Source: Methylophilaceae bacterium (lineage in GTDB: Bacteria; Pseudomonadota; Gammaproteobacteria; Burkholderiales; Methylophilaceae). From it: a stretch of DNA of 36,950 bases. Positions 1-9,563 of this stretch are shown here, in pieces. The position numbers and the translations under genes were made by a program. The notes beneath the pieces are model-generated. The model saw nothing but the letters and a program-made list of their open reading frames with translations. It had not been told where the DNA came from and did not search any database. The stretch covers positions 1 through 36,950 of the forward strand of contig BJGS01000004.1 of NCBI GenBank assembly GCA_014190615.1. The letters are read 5' to 3'. Positions within the stretch are counted from its first letter, which is position 1. Every line of letters begins with the position of its first letter.

Positions 1-198
1 TCCAAAACATAGTTGATTAACACTATCTTGATAATGCCAAGGTAATAATGGTGAAAGAATACCAGCCCCTGCCCATGAGGCTTCTTGACCAATAGCGCTT
101 TGATCAACCAGGCTGACGTCGAAACCTTTTTCAATAAGAAAAAATGATGTTATACACCCCACAATACCGCCGCCAATCACAACAACTTTTTTTGTCAT
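1..198 (-). CDS. FAD-dependent oxidoreductase (ThiO/DadA-like), N-terminal part, truncated by window edge
   Basis: Reverse-strand reading from ATG at 198 gives MTKKVVVIGGGIVGCITSFFLIEKGFDVSLVDQSAIGQEASWAGAGILSPLLPWHYQ..., with a GxGxxG dinucleotide-binding motif and a DAO-type ASWAGAGILSP segment. Confidence 0.8.
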   Translation of the reverse strand, partial: MTKKVVVIGGGIVGCITSFFLIEKGFDVSLVDQSAIGQEASWAGAGILSPLLPWHYQDSVNQLCFG

Positions 199-201
199 GC
201 T

Positions 202-2175
202 TTATTTGCCAGTCAGTATGTATTTTTCTAATGCATTAAGTTTGTCTGCGTTGCCTAATATAACGAGCACATCTCCAGAGGACAAAACAATATCGTCTCT
301 TGGCTCAATATCTTCCAACATATTAGGGCGTCTTAAATACTTAAGTTCGATATTAAACATTGCAAATGGAATCTGAATAAGCTGCCATGAAAAGACATGT
401 GATTTTTCATTAATTTCAATTGCATGAAGTCTCAATTGTGGATCAGTAACTTCAGCTTCGGCATCTGACATTCCACCAAAATAACCTCTAAACATTTTAT
501 AACGCTCTTCTCTAAATAAACGTATACGCTTTACAACTCGGTTTAATGGCACTCCTAATACAACAAGCGCATGAGACGCTAACATTAAACTGCCTTCTAA
601 AATTTCTGGAACGACTTCGCTTGCTCCTGCGTTTCTAATTTCATCCATATGAGTATCATCAAGCGTTCTCACAATCACAGGTATATTTTTATAGGCATCT
701 TGAATAACATGAAGCAGCTTCATAGAAGCTCTAAAATCTCTATAGCTAACGACGAGGGCCTTTGCCGTTTTAATTCCTGCAGCTTCTAAAACAACTCTTC
801 GGCTTGCATCGCCATACATCACATGCTCACCTCCAGCTGATGCATCATTCACACGACTAGGATCGATATCAATCGCAATAAAAGAAATATTTTCTTCCTT
901 TAAAAAACGTCCGAGATATTGGCCGCTTCTACCATAGCCACATACAATTACATGATCTTTCAAAGTTCGGCCTACCGATTGAATCGCTTCAACTGTATCT
1001 GCACTATTTCGGTTGTAGCTTTTCGATAAATAACGAGCTATACGGCCGTTATACTGAATAATAAATGGGGCTAACATCATTGAGAATAATGAAGCAGCTA
1101 GAATAATTTGGAACGCATGAGCACCAATGACATGCTCTTCTCGAGCGAGCGCTAGAATCACAAAGCTAAATTCTCCTGCTTGCGCCAAAATAAGGCCTGT
1201 TCTTATACCTACACCAATTTCATAATTAAATAATCGAGTAAGCAATGCGATTACAAAGGCTTTAAATAAAATAAACCCAAAAGTAATTAAAATGACAAAA
1301 CCGATATTTGATGCAATCTGATGAAGATTAAGTAACATCCCTACACTAATAAAGAATAATCCCAATAAAATATCTCTAAACGCTGCAATATCTGATTCAA
1401 CCTGGTAGCGATAGCGTGTCTCAGAGATGAGCATACCTGCCATAAATGCCCCGATACCATAAGATAGTCCAGCCATTTTGGTTGCAAATGAAAATAGAAG
1501 CGTAATCATCAACACATTCATAATAAAAAGTTCTCGCGACCTTTGGTTAGCTACCACAGCAAACCAAGAATTCATTAAAGGCCTGCCAAATTTAAAAAGC
1601 ATGGCGAATAAAAAGATCGCTTTTAAAAGTGCCATTAGAAATATGGTGCCAATATCACTTGATGATGCGCCAAGTGCTGGAATTAGAATGAGAATAGGAA
1701 TGACAGCGATATCTTGAAAAAGCAAAATACCAATCGCTAATCGACCATGCCTTGAATTTAAGTCAACGCGTTCCATTAAGATTTTTGAAACAATGGCTGT
1801 TGATGACATAGTAAAAGCACTGCCAATGACAAATGCTGAATTTAAGTGAAGTCCTAACCACCATGCAACACTGATAGAAGCAAATAAAGTAATAAGTACT
1901 TGAGCTCCACCTAAGCCAAAAAGGATATTTCTCATGGAGTATAGTTTAGGCAAGCTGAATTCGAGCCCGATACTGAACATCAAAAATACAATGCCAAACT
2001 CTGCAAAATGTCGACTAGACTCTGAATCAGGAAGCACGCCAACGAGATGAGGGCCAAGTATCAAACCGACAACAAAATAAGCAATCATTGCCGGCAATTT
2101 CAAATATCGAAATAGCCCAACTAAGAGAACTGAGCTCACCAGCAAGATAAGAACTAAGGGTAGAGAGTCAAACAT
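202..2175 (-). CDS. CPA2-family monovalent cation:proton antiporter with C-terminal TrkA-N/TrkA-C domains (KefB/KefC-like)
   Basis: 657 aa; multi-TM Na/H-exchanger domain followed by a Rossmann domain (HVIVCGYGRSGQYLGRFL) and a TrkA-C-like tail. Confidence 0.88.
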   Translation of the reverse strand: MFDSLPLVLILLVSSVLLVGLFRYLKLPAMIAYFVVGLILGPHLVGVLPDSESSRHFAEFGIVFLMFSIGLEFSLPKLYSMRNILFGLGGAQVLITLFASISVAWWLGLHLNSAFVIGSAFTMSSTAIVSKILMERVDLNSRHGRLAIGILLFQDIAVIPILILIPALGASSSDIGTIFLMALLKAIFLFAMLFKFGRPLMNSWFAVVANQRSRELFIMNVLMITLLFSFATKMAGLSYGIGAFMAGMLISETRYRYQVESDIAAFRDILLGLFFISVGMLLNLHQIASNIGFVILITFGFILFKAFVIALLTRLFNYEIGVGIRTGLILAQAGEFSFVILALAREEHVIGAHAFQIILAASLFSMMLAPFIIQYNGRIARYLSKSYNRNSADTVEAIQSVGRTLKDHVIVCGYGRSGQYLGRFLKEENISFIAIDIDPSRVNDASAGGEHVMYGDASRRVVLEAAGIKTAKALVVSYRDFRASMKLLHVIQDAYKNIPVIVRTLDDTHMDEIRNAGASEVVPEILEGSLMLASHALVVLGVPLNRVVKRIRLFREERYKMFRGYFGGMSDAEAEVTDPQLRLHAIEINEKSHVFSWQLIQIPFAMFNIELKYLRRPNMLEDIEPRDDIVLSSGDVLVILGNADKLNALEKYILTGK

Positions 2176-2265
2176 TCATTTATCCAAGATTAATCAACAA
2201 TTTTTAGGCTTAAGACACATATAAACCCTTTTACACGAGCATCTATTACCCTCTACAATATAGGT

Positions 2266-3246
2266 ATGACTAAGACATCACCAAAAAACACTCTTGCACG
2301 CGCTCGTCAAGTGCTTGAAATTGAAGCACAAGAAATCTCATCTCTAGCAAATAGGCTGGATGATCATTTTGTAAACGCTGTTCAACTCATTTTACATTGC
2401 GACGGTAGAGTTGTGGTGAGTGGCATGGGAAAATCAGGACATATCGGAAGAAAATTAGCCTCTACTTTTGCAAGTACGGGTACACCAAGCTTCTTCATGC
2501 ATCCGGCGGAAGCAAGTCATGGCGATCTAGGTATGATCACGCCTAACGATGTAGTTATTTTCTTATCAAATTCAGGTAAAAGTGATGAGCTTTTATCTAT
2601 CCTTCCCGTCATTAAAAGAATTGGTGCAAAAATTATTTCAATCACTGGCAACAGTGACTCTGAGCTCGCCAAAGAATCTGAAATTCATTTAAGTGCTCAA
2701 GTATCTCAAGAGGCTTGCCCCTTTGGTCTTTCCCCAACAGCAAGCTCAACTGCATCTCTTGCTTTAGGAGATGCATTAGCCATTTGTGTGCTTGATCAAA
2801 GAGCATTTTCTGCTGAAGATTTTGCTCGTTCACATCCTGGCGGCAGTTTAGGTAAAAAGCAAGTGATTCGAGTGCGAGACATTATGCGAAAAAGCGATAA
2901 AGTTCCTTCGATTCAAGAAAATGCATTACTTGCTGATGCGGTACTTGAAATATCTCTCAAAGGTTTAGGTTTTACGGCAATCGTTAACAATCAATCTGAG
3001 CCTATTGGCATGTTTACTGATGGCGACTTAAGACGTCAGCTCTCGAAAAAAATGGATTACGAAAAACAGCCTATTAAAGACATTATGAATAAAACTCCTA
3101 AAACAATATTTGATGATCAAATCATTATTGATGCGATTAACCTGATGGAGCTCAATAAAATTAATGGGGTTCTCGTCGTAAATCGAGCAAATAAATTGAT
3201 TGGTGCTTTTAATATGCACGATCTTTTTAAAGCGAAAGTCATTTAA
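2266..3246 (+). CDS. kdsD: D-arabinose-5-phosphate isomerase (KpsF/GutQ family)
   Basis: SIS domain (VVVSGMGKSGHIGRKLASTFASTGTPSFFMHPAEASHGDLGM) plus CBS pair; followed by kdsC and lpt genes. Confidence 0.95.
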   Translation: MTKTSPKNTLARARQVLEIEAQEISSLANRLDDHFVNAVQLILHCDGRVVVSGMGKSGHIGRKLASTFASTGTPSFFMHPAEASHGDLGMITPNDVVIFLSNSGKSDELLSILPVIKRIGAKIISITGNSDSELAKESEIHLSAQVSQEACPFGLSPTASSTASLALGDALAICVLDQRAFSAEDFARSHPGGSLGKKQVIRVRDIMRKSDKVPSIQENALLADAVLEISLKGLGFTAIVNNQSEPIGMFTDGDLRRQLSKKMDYEKQPIKDIMNKTPKTIFDDQIIIDAINLMELNKINGVLVVNRANKLIGAFNMHDLFKAKVI

Positions 3247-3773
3247 TGGACTCCAATCTTAAAGCGCGAGCGCAAAAAATTAAACTTGTGATTTTTGATG
3301 TTGATGGCGTTATGACCGATGGCTCTCTTTTTATCGGAGATGATGGTCAAGAATACAAAATGTTTAATACTCAAGATGGTTTGGGTATGCGCTTACTCAA
3401 GAAAAGTGGGGTTAAACTTGCAATCATTACTGGCCGCAATTCTAATAGCGTTCTTATTCGTGCAGAAAATTTAGAAGTAGACTATTTTTATCAAGGCATC
3501 TCAGATAAAAAGGAAGCGTTTCATGACCTACTTAAAAAAACAGGATTTAAACCAGAGGAATGTGCATTTATGGGGGACGATATTGTAGATGTACCGCCTA
3601 TGTTGCAATCAGGCCTATCAATCTCTGTTCCGGCTGGACATGATGAAGTGAAAAAAATTGCACATTTCGTAACAGAAAAAATAGCTGGTTATGGCGCTGT
3701 GCGGGAGGCATGTGATTTTATTATGAAAGCTCAAGGCACTTATGATGCAATGATTGCGCCTTACTTTAAATGA
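3246..3773 (+). CDS. kdsC: 3-deoxy-D-manno-octulosonate 8-phosphate phosphatase
   Basis: HAD motif FDVDGVMTDG, GRNS, MGDDIVDVP; start overlaps the kdsD stop. Confidence 0.95.
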   Translation: MDSNLKARAQKIKLVIFDVDGVMTDGSLFIGDDGQEYKMFNTQDGLGMRLLKKSGVKLAIITGRNSNSVLIRAENLEVDYFYQGISDKKEAFHDLLKKTGFKPEECAFMGDDIVDVPPMLQSGLSISVPAGHDEVKKIAHFVTEKIAGYGAVREACDFIMKAQGTYDAMIAPYFK

Positions 3774-4399
3774 TTAATCGGTTCTCTGTTTTATTCCCCA
3801 TTTTCTTTGCTGCAATCTTAGCGTTTATTTCTTACTGGGTTCAAGTGTCTGTTGAAAACGAAAATGAAAAAAAGGGAAATAAGTTAAGCAATAGTCCTGA
3901 TTATTTTTTAACAAACTTTAAAACAATACAAACTGAATCAAATGGCTCTATCCGTTTTATTTTATCTGCAAATGAGATGACGCATTTTGCTCAAGATGAC
4001 ACTACGCGACTTAAAAAACCTATTTTTATGAGATATAAAAATAATATACCTAGCTCGCAGATTGAAGGTGGGGTTGGTCTCATTTCAACTGATGGTGAAG
4101 AAGTACAAATTATTGATAATGTAAAAATTGCTCGCTTTGAAACTGAAATAAAACCAAAAATGGAGCTTTTTACAGATCAAATTACTATATTGCCTAATAA
4201 AGACCAAGCTTTTACAAAAAAACCTGTTCGCATTACCCAAGAGCCAAAAACAGTCGTTAATGCCATTGGTATGAGATATGATAAAAAAAATGGAATAATG
4301 ACATTGTTACAAAAAGTGCGTGTGCATTATGAAAAGCCTGCCAAAAAAACAAATATAACCGCCCATCCTATTATTCAAAATAAGAACCTAAAAAAATAA
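3770..4399 (+). CDS. lptC: LPS export ABC transporter periplasmic protein LptC
   Basis: N-terminal TM anchor, LptC-like fold sequence, position between kdsC and lptA; ATGA overlap with kdsC. Confidence 0.88.
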   Translation: MINRFSVLFPIFFAAILAFISYWVQVSVENENEKKGNKLSNSPDYFLTNFKTIQTESNGSIRFILSANEMTHFAQDDTTRLKKPIFMRYKNNIPSSQIEGGVGLISTDGEEVQIIDNVKIARFETEIKPKMELFTDQITILPNKDQAFTKKPVRITQEPKTVVNAIGMRYDKKNGIMTLLQKVRVHYEKPAKKTNITAHPIIQNKNLKK

Positions 4400-4953
4400 T
4401 GCGCCTATCTTTTTTCAAAGCATCGTTAGTACAATTTATCTTTGCATGTTTATGTCTCATAAGCTTCAATCCCTCTTATGTTTTTGCAGAAAAAGCGGAC
4501 AGAGACAAACCTATTGAGCTTGAATCTGACACTATGACATCAGACGATTCAAAAAGTACAAGTGTTTACACTGGTAACGTCATTTTGACGCAAGGCACTC
4601 TTCTTATTAAAGCTGATGAACTTACGATTCGAGAAGATAATCAGGGTTTTCAACATAGTACGAGTACTGGCAACCCCACAAGTTTTAAGCAAAAAAGAGA
4701 AGGCAAAAACGAATATATTGAAGGAAGCGCTCAAAGAATTGAATATGATGGGCGTATGGATAAAGTTCATTTATACAGTAAAGCATGGGTTAAAAAGGGT
4801 GAAGATGTCGTATATGGTGACTACATCATGTATGACGCAAATGCAGAATTTGCAAAAGCCATGTCAGGGAATACTAAAAATAAAGCAGGCGAAACTGTAC
4901 CCGGCGGCAGAACGCGTGCAATTATTCAACCCAAGAAAAAACCACAGGAATAG
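4399..4953 (+). CDS. lptA: Lipopolysaccharide transport periplasmic protein LptA
   Basis: Signal peptide followed by DKPIELESDTMTSDDSKSTSVYTGNVILTQGTLLIKADELTI (OstA-like domain). Confidence 0.93.
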   Translation: MRLSFFKASLVQFIFACLCLISFNPSYVFAEKADRDKPIELESDTMTSDDSKSTSVYTGNVILTQGTLLIKADELTIREDNQGFQHSTSTGNPTSFKQKREGKNEYIEGSAQRIEYDGRMDKVHLYSKAWVKKGEDVVYGDYIMYDANAEFAKAMSGNTKNKAGETVPGGRTRAIIQPKKKPQE

Positions 4954-4962
4954 TGAATTGCT

Positions 4963-5685
4963 ATGAGTGAATTAGTTATTGAAAATCTTAAAAAAACTTT
5001 TAAAAAGAGAGCCGTTGTTCAGGACGTATCCTTAACCATTAAAAGTGGCGAAATTGTTGGATTGCTTGGCCCAAACGGTGCAGGCAAAACAACAAGTTTT
5101 TATATGATTGTAGGTCTAATTCAAAGTGATCGCGGTCGTATCTCCCTTGATGGTGCAAATCTTTCAAAAATGCCCATCCATAGTCGCGCTAAATTAGGTC
5201 TTTCATACCTTCCTCAGGAACCTTCTATTTTTAGAAAAATGACAGTAGCTGAAAATATTTTATCTATTTTAGAATTGCAAGAGTTAACCCGTGAAAAAAT
5301 GAACGCAAGGCTTGAGAGTCTTCTTCAGGAGCTAGGAATAAGCCATATTAGAAATAATGCTGCAATTAGTCTTTCTGGTGGCGAGCGACGTCGTGTTGAA
5401 ATCGCTAGATGTCTTGCTTCTGATCCTACTTTTATTTTACTAGACGAACCTTTTGCGGGAATTGACCCCATTGCAGTGATTGATATTCAAAAAATTATTA
5501 AATATCTTGCCAGCCAAAAAATTGGCATTCTTATAACAGACCACAATGTTCGTGAAACCTTAGGCATTTGTGATCGTGCATACATTGTTAATCAAGGCAA
5601 AATTCTTGCATCTGGCTTACCTAAGACTCTTGCTAACGATCAAAATGTTAAAGACGTTTACTTAGGTAAAGACTTTTATCTGTAA
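4963..5685 (+). CDS. lptB: LPS export ABC transporter ATP-binding protein LptB
   Basis: Walker [10 protein letters not shown], signature [16 protein letters not shown], Walker [14 protein letters not shown]. Confidence 0.96.
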   Translation: MSELVIENLKKTFKKRAVVQDVSLTIKSGEIVGLLGPNGAGKTTSFYMIVGLIQSDRGRISLDGANLSKMPIHSRAKLGLSYLPQEPSIFRKMTVAENILSILELQELTREKMNARLESLLQELGISHIRNNAAISLSGGERRRVEIARCLASDPTFILLDEPFAGIDPIAVIDIQKIIKYLASQKIGILITDHNVRETLGICDRAYIVNQGKILASGLPKTLANDQNVKDVYLGKDFYL

Positions 5686-5711
5686 CTACTTATATTAGCG
5701 CTTTTTAAGCG

Positions 5712-7118
5712 ATGAAACAAAATCTTCAATTTAAAGCGTCTCAACATTTATCGCTTACACCTCAGCTGCAGCAATCTATTAAGCTTTTGCAAATGTCCTC
5801 AGTGGAACTTAACCAAGAGCTTGAAATTTTAATTCAACAAAATCCTTTGATAGAAATGTTAGAAGAGGATGAAGAAGAAAATAAGGACGCTGTCCCAGTC
5901 TCCCTGGAAGAAAATTCATTTGAAATTTCAAATGATCAAGAAATTCAAGAACCTATTTATGAACACGAAATTAATTGGGATGACGAATATACGAAAGATA
6001 ATTATATTGATTCAACAGAATACCAAGAACCTACATCGCAAACTTTAAAACAATATCTTGGAGACATTTTTCATCTCATTCCAATCAGCGAGAAGGATCA
6101 AGTAATCATTTCCCTTCTCATCGATTCAATTAATGAGGATGGTTATCTAGACGAGCCACTAGAGTATTTTCTTGGGAGCATTCCTGAAGAATATGAAGTC
6201 ACAATTGAAGAAATTGAATCTTTATTAAAATTACTTCAAAAACAGGCTCCTCCTGGAATTGGCGCCAGAAACCTTATCGAATGCTTAATACTTCAACTCG
6301 AAAACAAAGAAGAAAACGCTATCCAAGCACTTTGTAACAAAGTCGTTAAAAATCATCTAAATTTATTAGCCACACGTGATTTCACTAGGCTTAAAAAAAT
6401 ACTTAATTGCGAAGATGAAGCCTTAAGAGAAGTTCAAAGAGTCATTAAAAGTCTAAATCCTAAACCTGGTAATATATTTTCTACTATTGAAAGCCACCAC
6501 TTTATTCAACATGAAGTTAACGTAAAAAAAATAAAGAATAAATGGCAGGTTTCTCTTAATGAGCAGGCGATTCCAAAACTGCGCTTAAATCATATTTATC
6601 ATGACTTAATAAAAAACTCACAAACTGACTTTTCTCATCATTTATCTAGCCAGATTCAAGAAGCCAAATGGATTGTAAAGAACATACAACAGCGTTTTAT
6701 CACCATCCTGAATGTATCAGAAGCAATCGTTAGACATCAAAAAGACTTTTTAGATCATGGCGAATCTATGATGAAGCCCCTTATTTTAAGGGAGATTGCT
6801 GAAGAAGTTGGTCTGCATGAATCTACTATTTCTAGAGTCACCTCAAACAAATATATTAATACGCCTCGTGGAATTTATGAGCTGAAATTTTTCTTTGGTG
6901 GTTCGATTGATGGCGGCTCAGGGAACGATCTTGCATCTAGTGCAATTAGGGCTAAAATTAAAGAAGTGATTAAACAAGAAAACCCAAAAAAACCTCTTTC
7001 AGATAACGAAATTGTTTTATTATTAAAAAACCAAGGCGTGAACATTGCTCGAAGAACCGTCGCTAAATATAGAGAAATATTAAATATAGCTCCAACTAAT
7101 CTTAGAAAGACTCTTTAA
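5712..7118 (+). CDS. rpoN: RNA polymerase sigma-54 factor
   Basis: Q-rich N-terminus (LTPQLQQSIKLLQMSSVELNQELE) and C-terminal RpoN box region ARRTVAKYREILNI. Confidence 0.96.
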   Translation: MKQNLQFKASQHLSLTPQLQQSIKLLQMSSVELNQELEILIQQNPLIEMLEEDEEENKDAVPVSLEENSFEISNDQEIQEPIYEHEINWDDEYTKDNYIDSTEYQEPTSQTLKQYLGDIFHLIPISEKDQVIISLLIDSINEDGYLDEPLEYFLGSIPEEYEVTIEEIESLLKLLQKQAPPGIGARNLIECLILQLENKEENAIQALCNKVVKNHLNLLATRDFTRLKKILNCEDEALREVQRVIKSLNPKPGNIFSTIESHHFIQHEVNVKKIKNKWQVSLNEQAIPKLRLNHIYHDLIKNSQTDFSHHLSSQIQEAKWIVKNIQQRFITILNVSEAIVRHQKDFLDHGESMMKPLILREIAEEVGLHESTISRVTSNKYINTPRGIYELKFFFGGSIDGGSGNDLASSAIRAKIKEVIKQENPKKPLSDNEIVLLLKNQGVNIARRTVAKYREILNIAPTNLRKTL

Positions 7119-7139
7119 ACTTAACCTTAAGGAAACGCT

Positions 7140-7466
7140 ATGAATATTCATTTAACTGGCCACCATTTAGAAATTACTCCGTCATTAAAGGAATATATTC
7201 AAACTAAATTAGCTAAAATTTTTCATCATTTTGATCACGTGATTGATGCAAAAGTCACTCTCACAGTAAATAAATTGGAACATATAGCAGAAGCTACCAT
7301 TCATCTTCCAAAAAATGATATTCATGCTGAATGCAGAGGGGCAAGCATGTATAGCGCCATTGATTTACTCTCTGGCAAATTAGACCGTCAGGTAATTAAA
7401 TATAAAGAAGTGCATAAAGACCATCATCGAATTGAAGGTGGATTAAAACATCAACCAATCGAATAA
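7140..7466 (+). CDS. hpf: Ribosome hibernation promoting factor, short form
   Basis: 108 aa; MNIHLTGHHLEITPSLKEYIQTKLAKI..., S30AE family, directly downstream of rpoN. Confidence 0.93.
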   Translation: MNIHLTGHHLEITPSLKEYIQTKLAKIFHHFDHVIDAKVTLTVNKLEHIAEATIHLPKNDIHAECRGASMYSAIDLLSGKLDRQVIKYKEVHKDHHRIEGGLKHQPIE

Positions 7467-8047
7467 TGTATCTAACAAATTTTTTAAACTTACACTTATT
7501 CAAACCCAAAACATCTAAAACAACTACACATATTCATGGTGTCTTTGTTAGGCTTGAGGGTAAGGGTGTTTTAATCATTGGCAAGTCCGGTATAGGGAAA
7601 AGTGAAATTGCGCTTGATTTAATTCACAAAGGTCATGCGCTTATTTCAGATGATAGCGTTGTATTTTATAAAAAAGATAAAACTAATATCATAGGAGAAG
7701 CACCATCCATTATAAGAAATCTAATTGAAGTACGTGGTTTAGGAGTTCTTGATATTAAAAAACTATTTGGTTCCAAAAGCATATCTTTAAGAAATAAGCT
7801 TTCTCTAGTAATCGAATTAAAGCCGTGTCAAAATGAAATGCCTTATTCAAGGCTTGAAATGCATATAGGTTCTTTTAACTTGTTTGATATTGCGATACCT
7901 AAAATTGAATTACCTGTAAATCAAACAAGGCATGTCAGTCTTCTCATTGAAACAGCTGTTAAAAACTACGCTTTATTAAGCAAAGGATCCAGTGCAATAA
8001 AAGACCTGTCTAAAAAGATGAATCTTCAATTAAGTTTGGATCACTAA
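7466..8047 (+). CDS. hprK: HPr kinase/phosphorylase C-terminal (catalytic) domain only; truncated HprK
   Basis: 193 aa; P-loop GKSGIGKSE, HALISDDSV, and the HprK signature-like LIEVRGLGVLDIKKLFG. Catalytic domain begins near residue 20, so the usual N-terminal domain is absent. Confidence 0.88.
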   Translation: MYLTNFLNLHLFKPKTSKTTTHIHGVFVRLEGKGVLIIGKSGIGKSEIALDLIHKGHALISDDSVVFYKKDKTNIIGEAPSIIRNLIEVRGLGVLDIKKLFGSKSISLRNKLSLVIELKPCQNEMPYSRLEMHIGSFNLFDIAIPKIELPVNQTRHVSLLIETAVKNYALLSKGSSAIKDLSKKMNLQLSLDH

Positions 8048-8049
8048 TT

Positions 8050-8889
8050 ATGGAAGTTATCATTATTTCAGGGTTATCAGGTTCAGGTAAAAGTATTGCG
8101 CTGAATGCTCTAGAAGATAACGATTTTTACTGTATTGATAATTTACCTGTCACACTTTTATCCAACATTTCCCAGCATCTTAATCATGAGCATCAAGACA
8201 AAGTTGCAATTAGTGTTGATATTAGGAGTATCAATATTGAAAAACTGCCTCATGTCATTAAAGAAATTGAATCTTTATCTATTAAAACAAGGCTTATTTA
8301 TCTTGAATCTTCGACTGAATCTATCGTAAGACGATTTGGGGAAACTCGACGAAGACACCCATTAGCTAACGAAAAGTTATCTCTCGCTGATACTATTGAA
8401 AAAGAGCGAGTAATGCTTGCCCCTCTAGCTGAGATTGGATACAAAATCGATACAAGCAATATGTCAGTGAATGCGTTAAAAAAAACACTCAATGAATTAA
8501 TTCAACTGAAAGAAGACCATCTCGCTTTGCAATTTAGCTCTTTTGGTTATAAATTTGGCATTCCACTTGATGCGGACTTTATATTCGATGTTCGCTGCTT
8601 GCCTAATCCTCATTACGAATCAGATCTAAAAGATTTAACCGGTATAGACAAGCCTGTAGCAGATTTTTTTCAAAACTATAAAGAGGTTGATAAAATGTAT
8701 CAAGATATCAATCACTTTGTAAGCGAATGGTTAACTGCCTTCAAAAATGATCAAAGACATTCCTTACATATTGCTATTGGTTGCACTGGTGGTAAACATC
8801 GTTCTGTCTATATTGCAAATAAATTATTCACTCATTTCTCTAACCCAAAATCTCAAGTAATCATTCGACACAGAGATATTAACCACTGA
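8050..8889 (+). CDS. rapZ: RNase adapter protein RapZ (P-loop nucleotide-binding)
   Basis: Walker A SGLSGSGKS; C-terminal IAIGCTGGKHRSVYIA and RDINH. Confidence 0.95.
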   Translation: MEVIIISGLSGSGKSIALNALEDNDFYCIDNLPVTLLSNISQHLNHEHQDKVAISVDIRSINIEKLPHVIKEIESLSIKTRLIYLESSTESIVRRFGETRRRHPLANEKLSLADTIEKERVMLAPLAEIGYKIDTSNMSVNALKKTLNELIQLKEDHLALQFSSFGYKFGIPLDADFIFDVRCLPNPHYESDLKDLTGIDKPVADFFQNYKEVDKMYQDINHFVSEWLTAFKNDQRHSLHIAIGCTGGKHRSVYIANKLFTHFSNPKSQVIIRHRDINH

Positions 8890-8896
8890 GACACTT

Positions 8897-9295
8897 ATGA
8901 TTGGCATTCTTCTTATTACACATGGCGAACTTGGTAAATCTCTCATTGAATGTGCTACCCACATTTTAGGAGATAAGCCTGCCTTTCTAGAGTCTCTCAT
9001 GATAGAAAATGATTGTGCACATGAAAAAATGTTTTCTGATATTTCAGAAAAAATTAAAGGTTTAGACCAGGGCCAAGGCGTATTGATCCTAACAGATATT
9101 TTTGGAGCCACCCCCTGCAATATCATTACCAAAATAATCCAACCTGGCAAAGTAGATGCCATCGCAGGCATTAATTTATCTATGCTTATTCGAAGTATTA
9201 ATTACCGCCATGAATCTTTTGACGCACTGATTGCTAAAGCGATTCAAGGTGCTATAGATGGCATTATTCATATCCAGTCGAATCAATCATGTTAG
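8897..9295 (+). CDS. PTS mannose-family EIIA component
   Basis: 132 aa; MIGILLITHGELGKSLIECATHILG with active-site-type His, and TDIFGATPCNI. Confidence 0.9.
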   Translation: MIGILLITHGELGKSLIECATHILGDKPAFLESLMIENDCAHEKMFSDISEKIKGLDQGQGVLILTDIFGATPCNIITKIIQPGKVDAIAGINLSMLIRSINYRHESFDALIAKAIQGAIDGIIHIQSNQSC

Positions 9296-9558
9296 TACTT
9301 AGCATCAAAATTATTAATAAGTTAGGCTTGCATGCAAGGGCCTCTGCAAAACTAACTCAAGTTGCCAATCAGTTTGAATCCGATATTTGGATTGAAAAAA
9401 ATGATAAAAAAGTGAACGCAAAAAGTATTATGGGCATCATGATGCTAGCTGCAAGCCAAGGTGCTGATATCAAAATTAGTACTGAAGGTGTAGATGAAAA
9501 AGAAGCTTTAGATTCTATTTCAGCACTTATCAATGACTATTTTGGAGAGGGAGAGTAG
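9289..9558 (+). CDS. ptsH: Phosphocarrier protein HPr
   Basis: 89 aa; active-site GLHARASAKL and the Ser-46 region KSIMGIMMLAASQG. Confidence 0.94.
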   Translation: MLVLSIKIINKLGLHARASAKLTQVANQFESDIWIEKNDKKVNAKSIMGIMMLAASQGADIKISTEGVDEKEALDSISALINDYFGEGE

Positions 9559-9563
9559 CGCAA

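Noticed and set aside
4616-4966. 116-aa ORF in an alternate frame
   Set aside because: Lies almost wholly inside lptA, in another frame on the same strand; no recognisable family; lptA is well supported.
8824-9171. 115-aa minus-strand ORF
   Set aside because: Antisense to rapZ and the EIIA gene, both strongly supported; no RBS or family signal.
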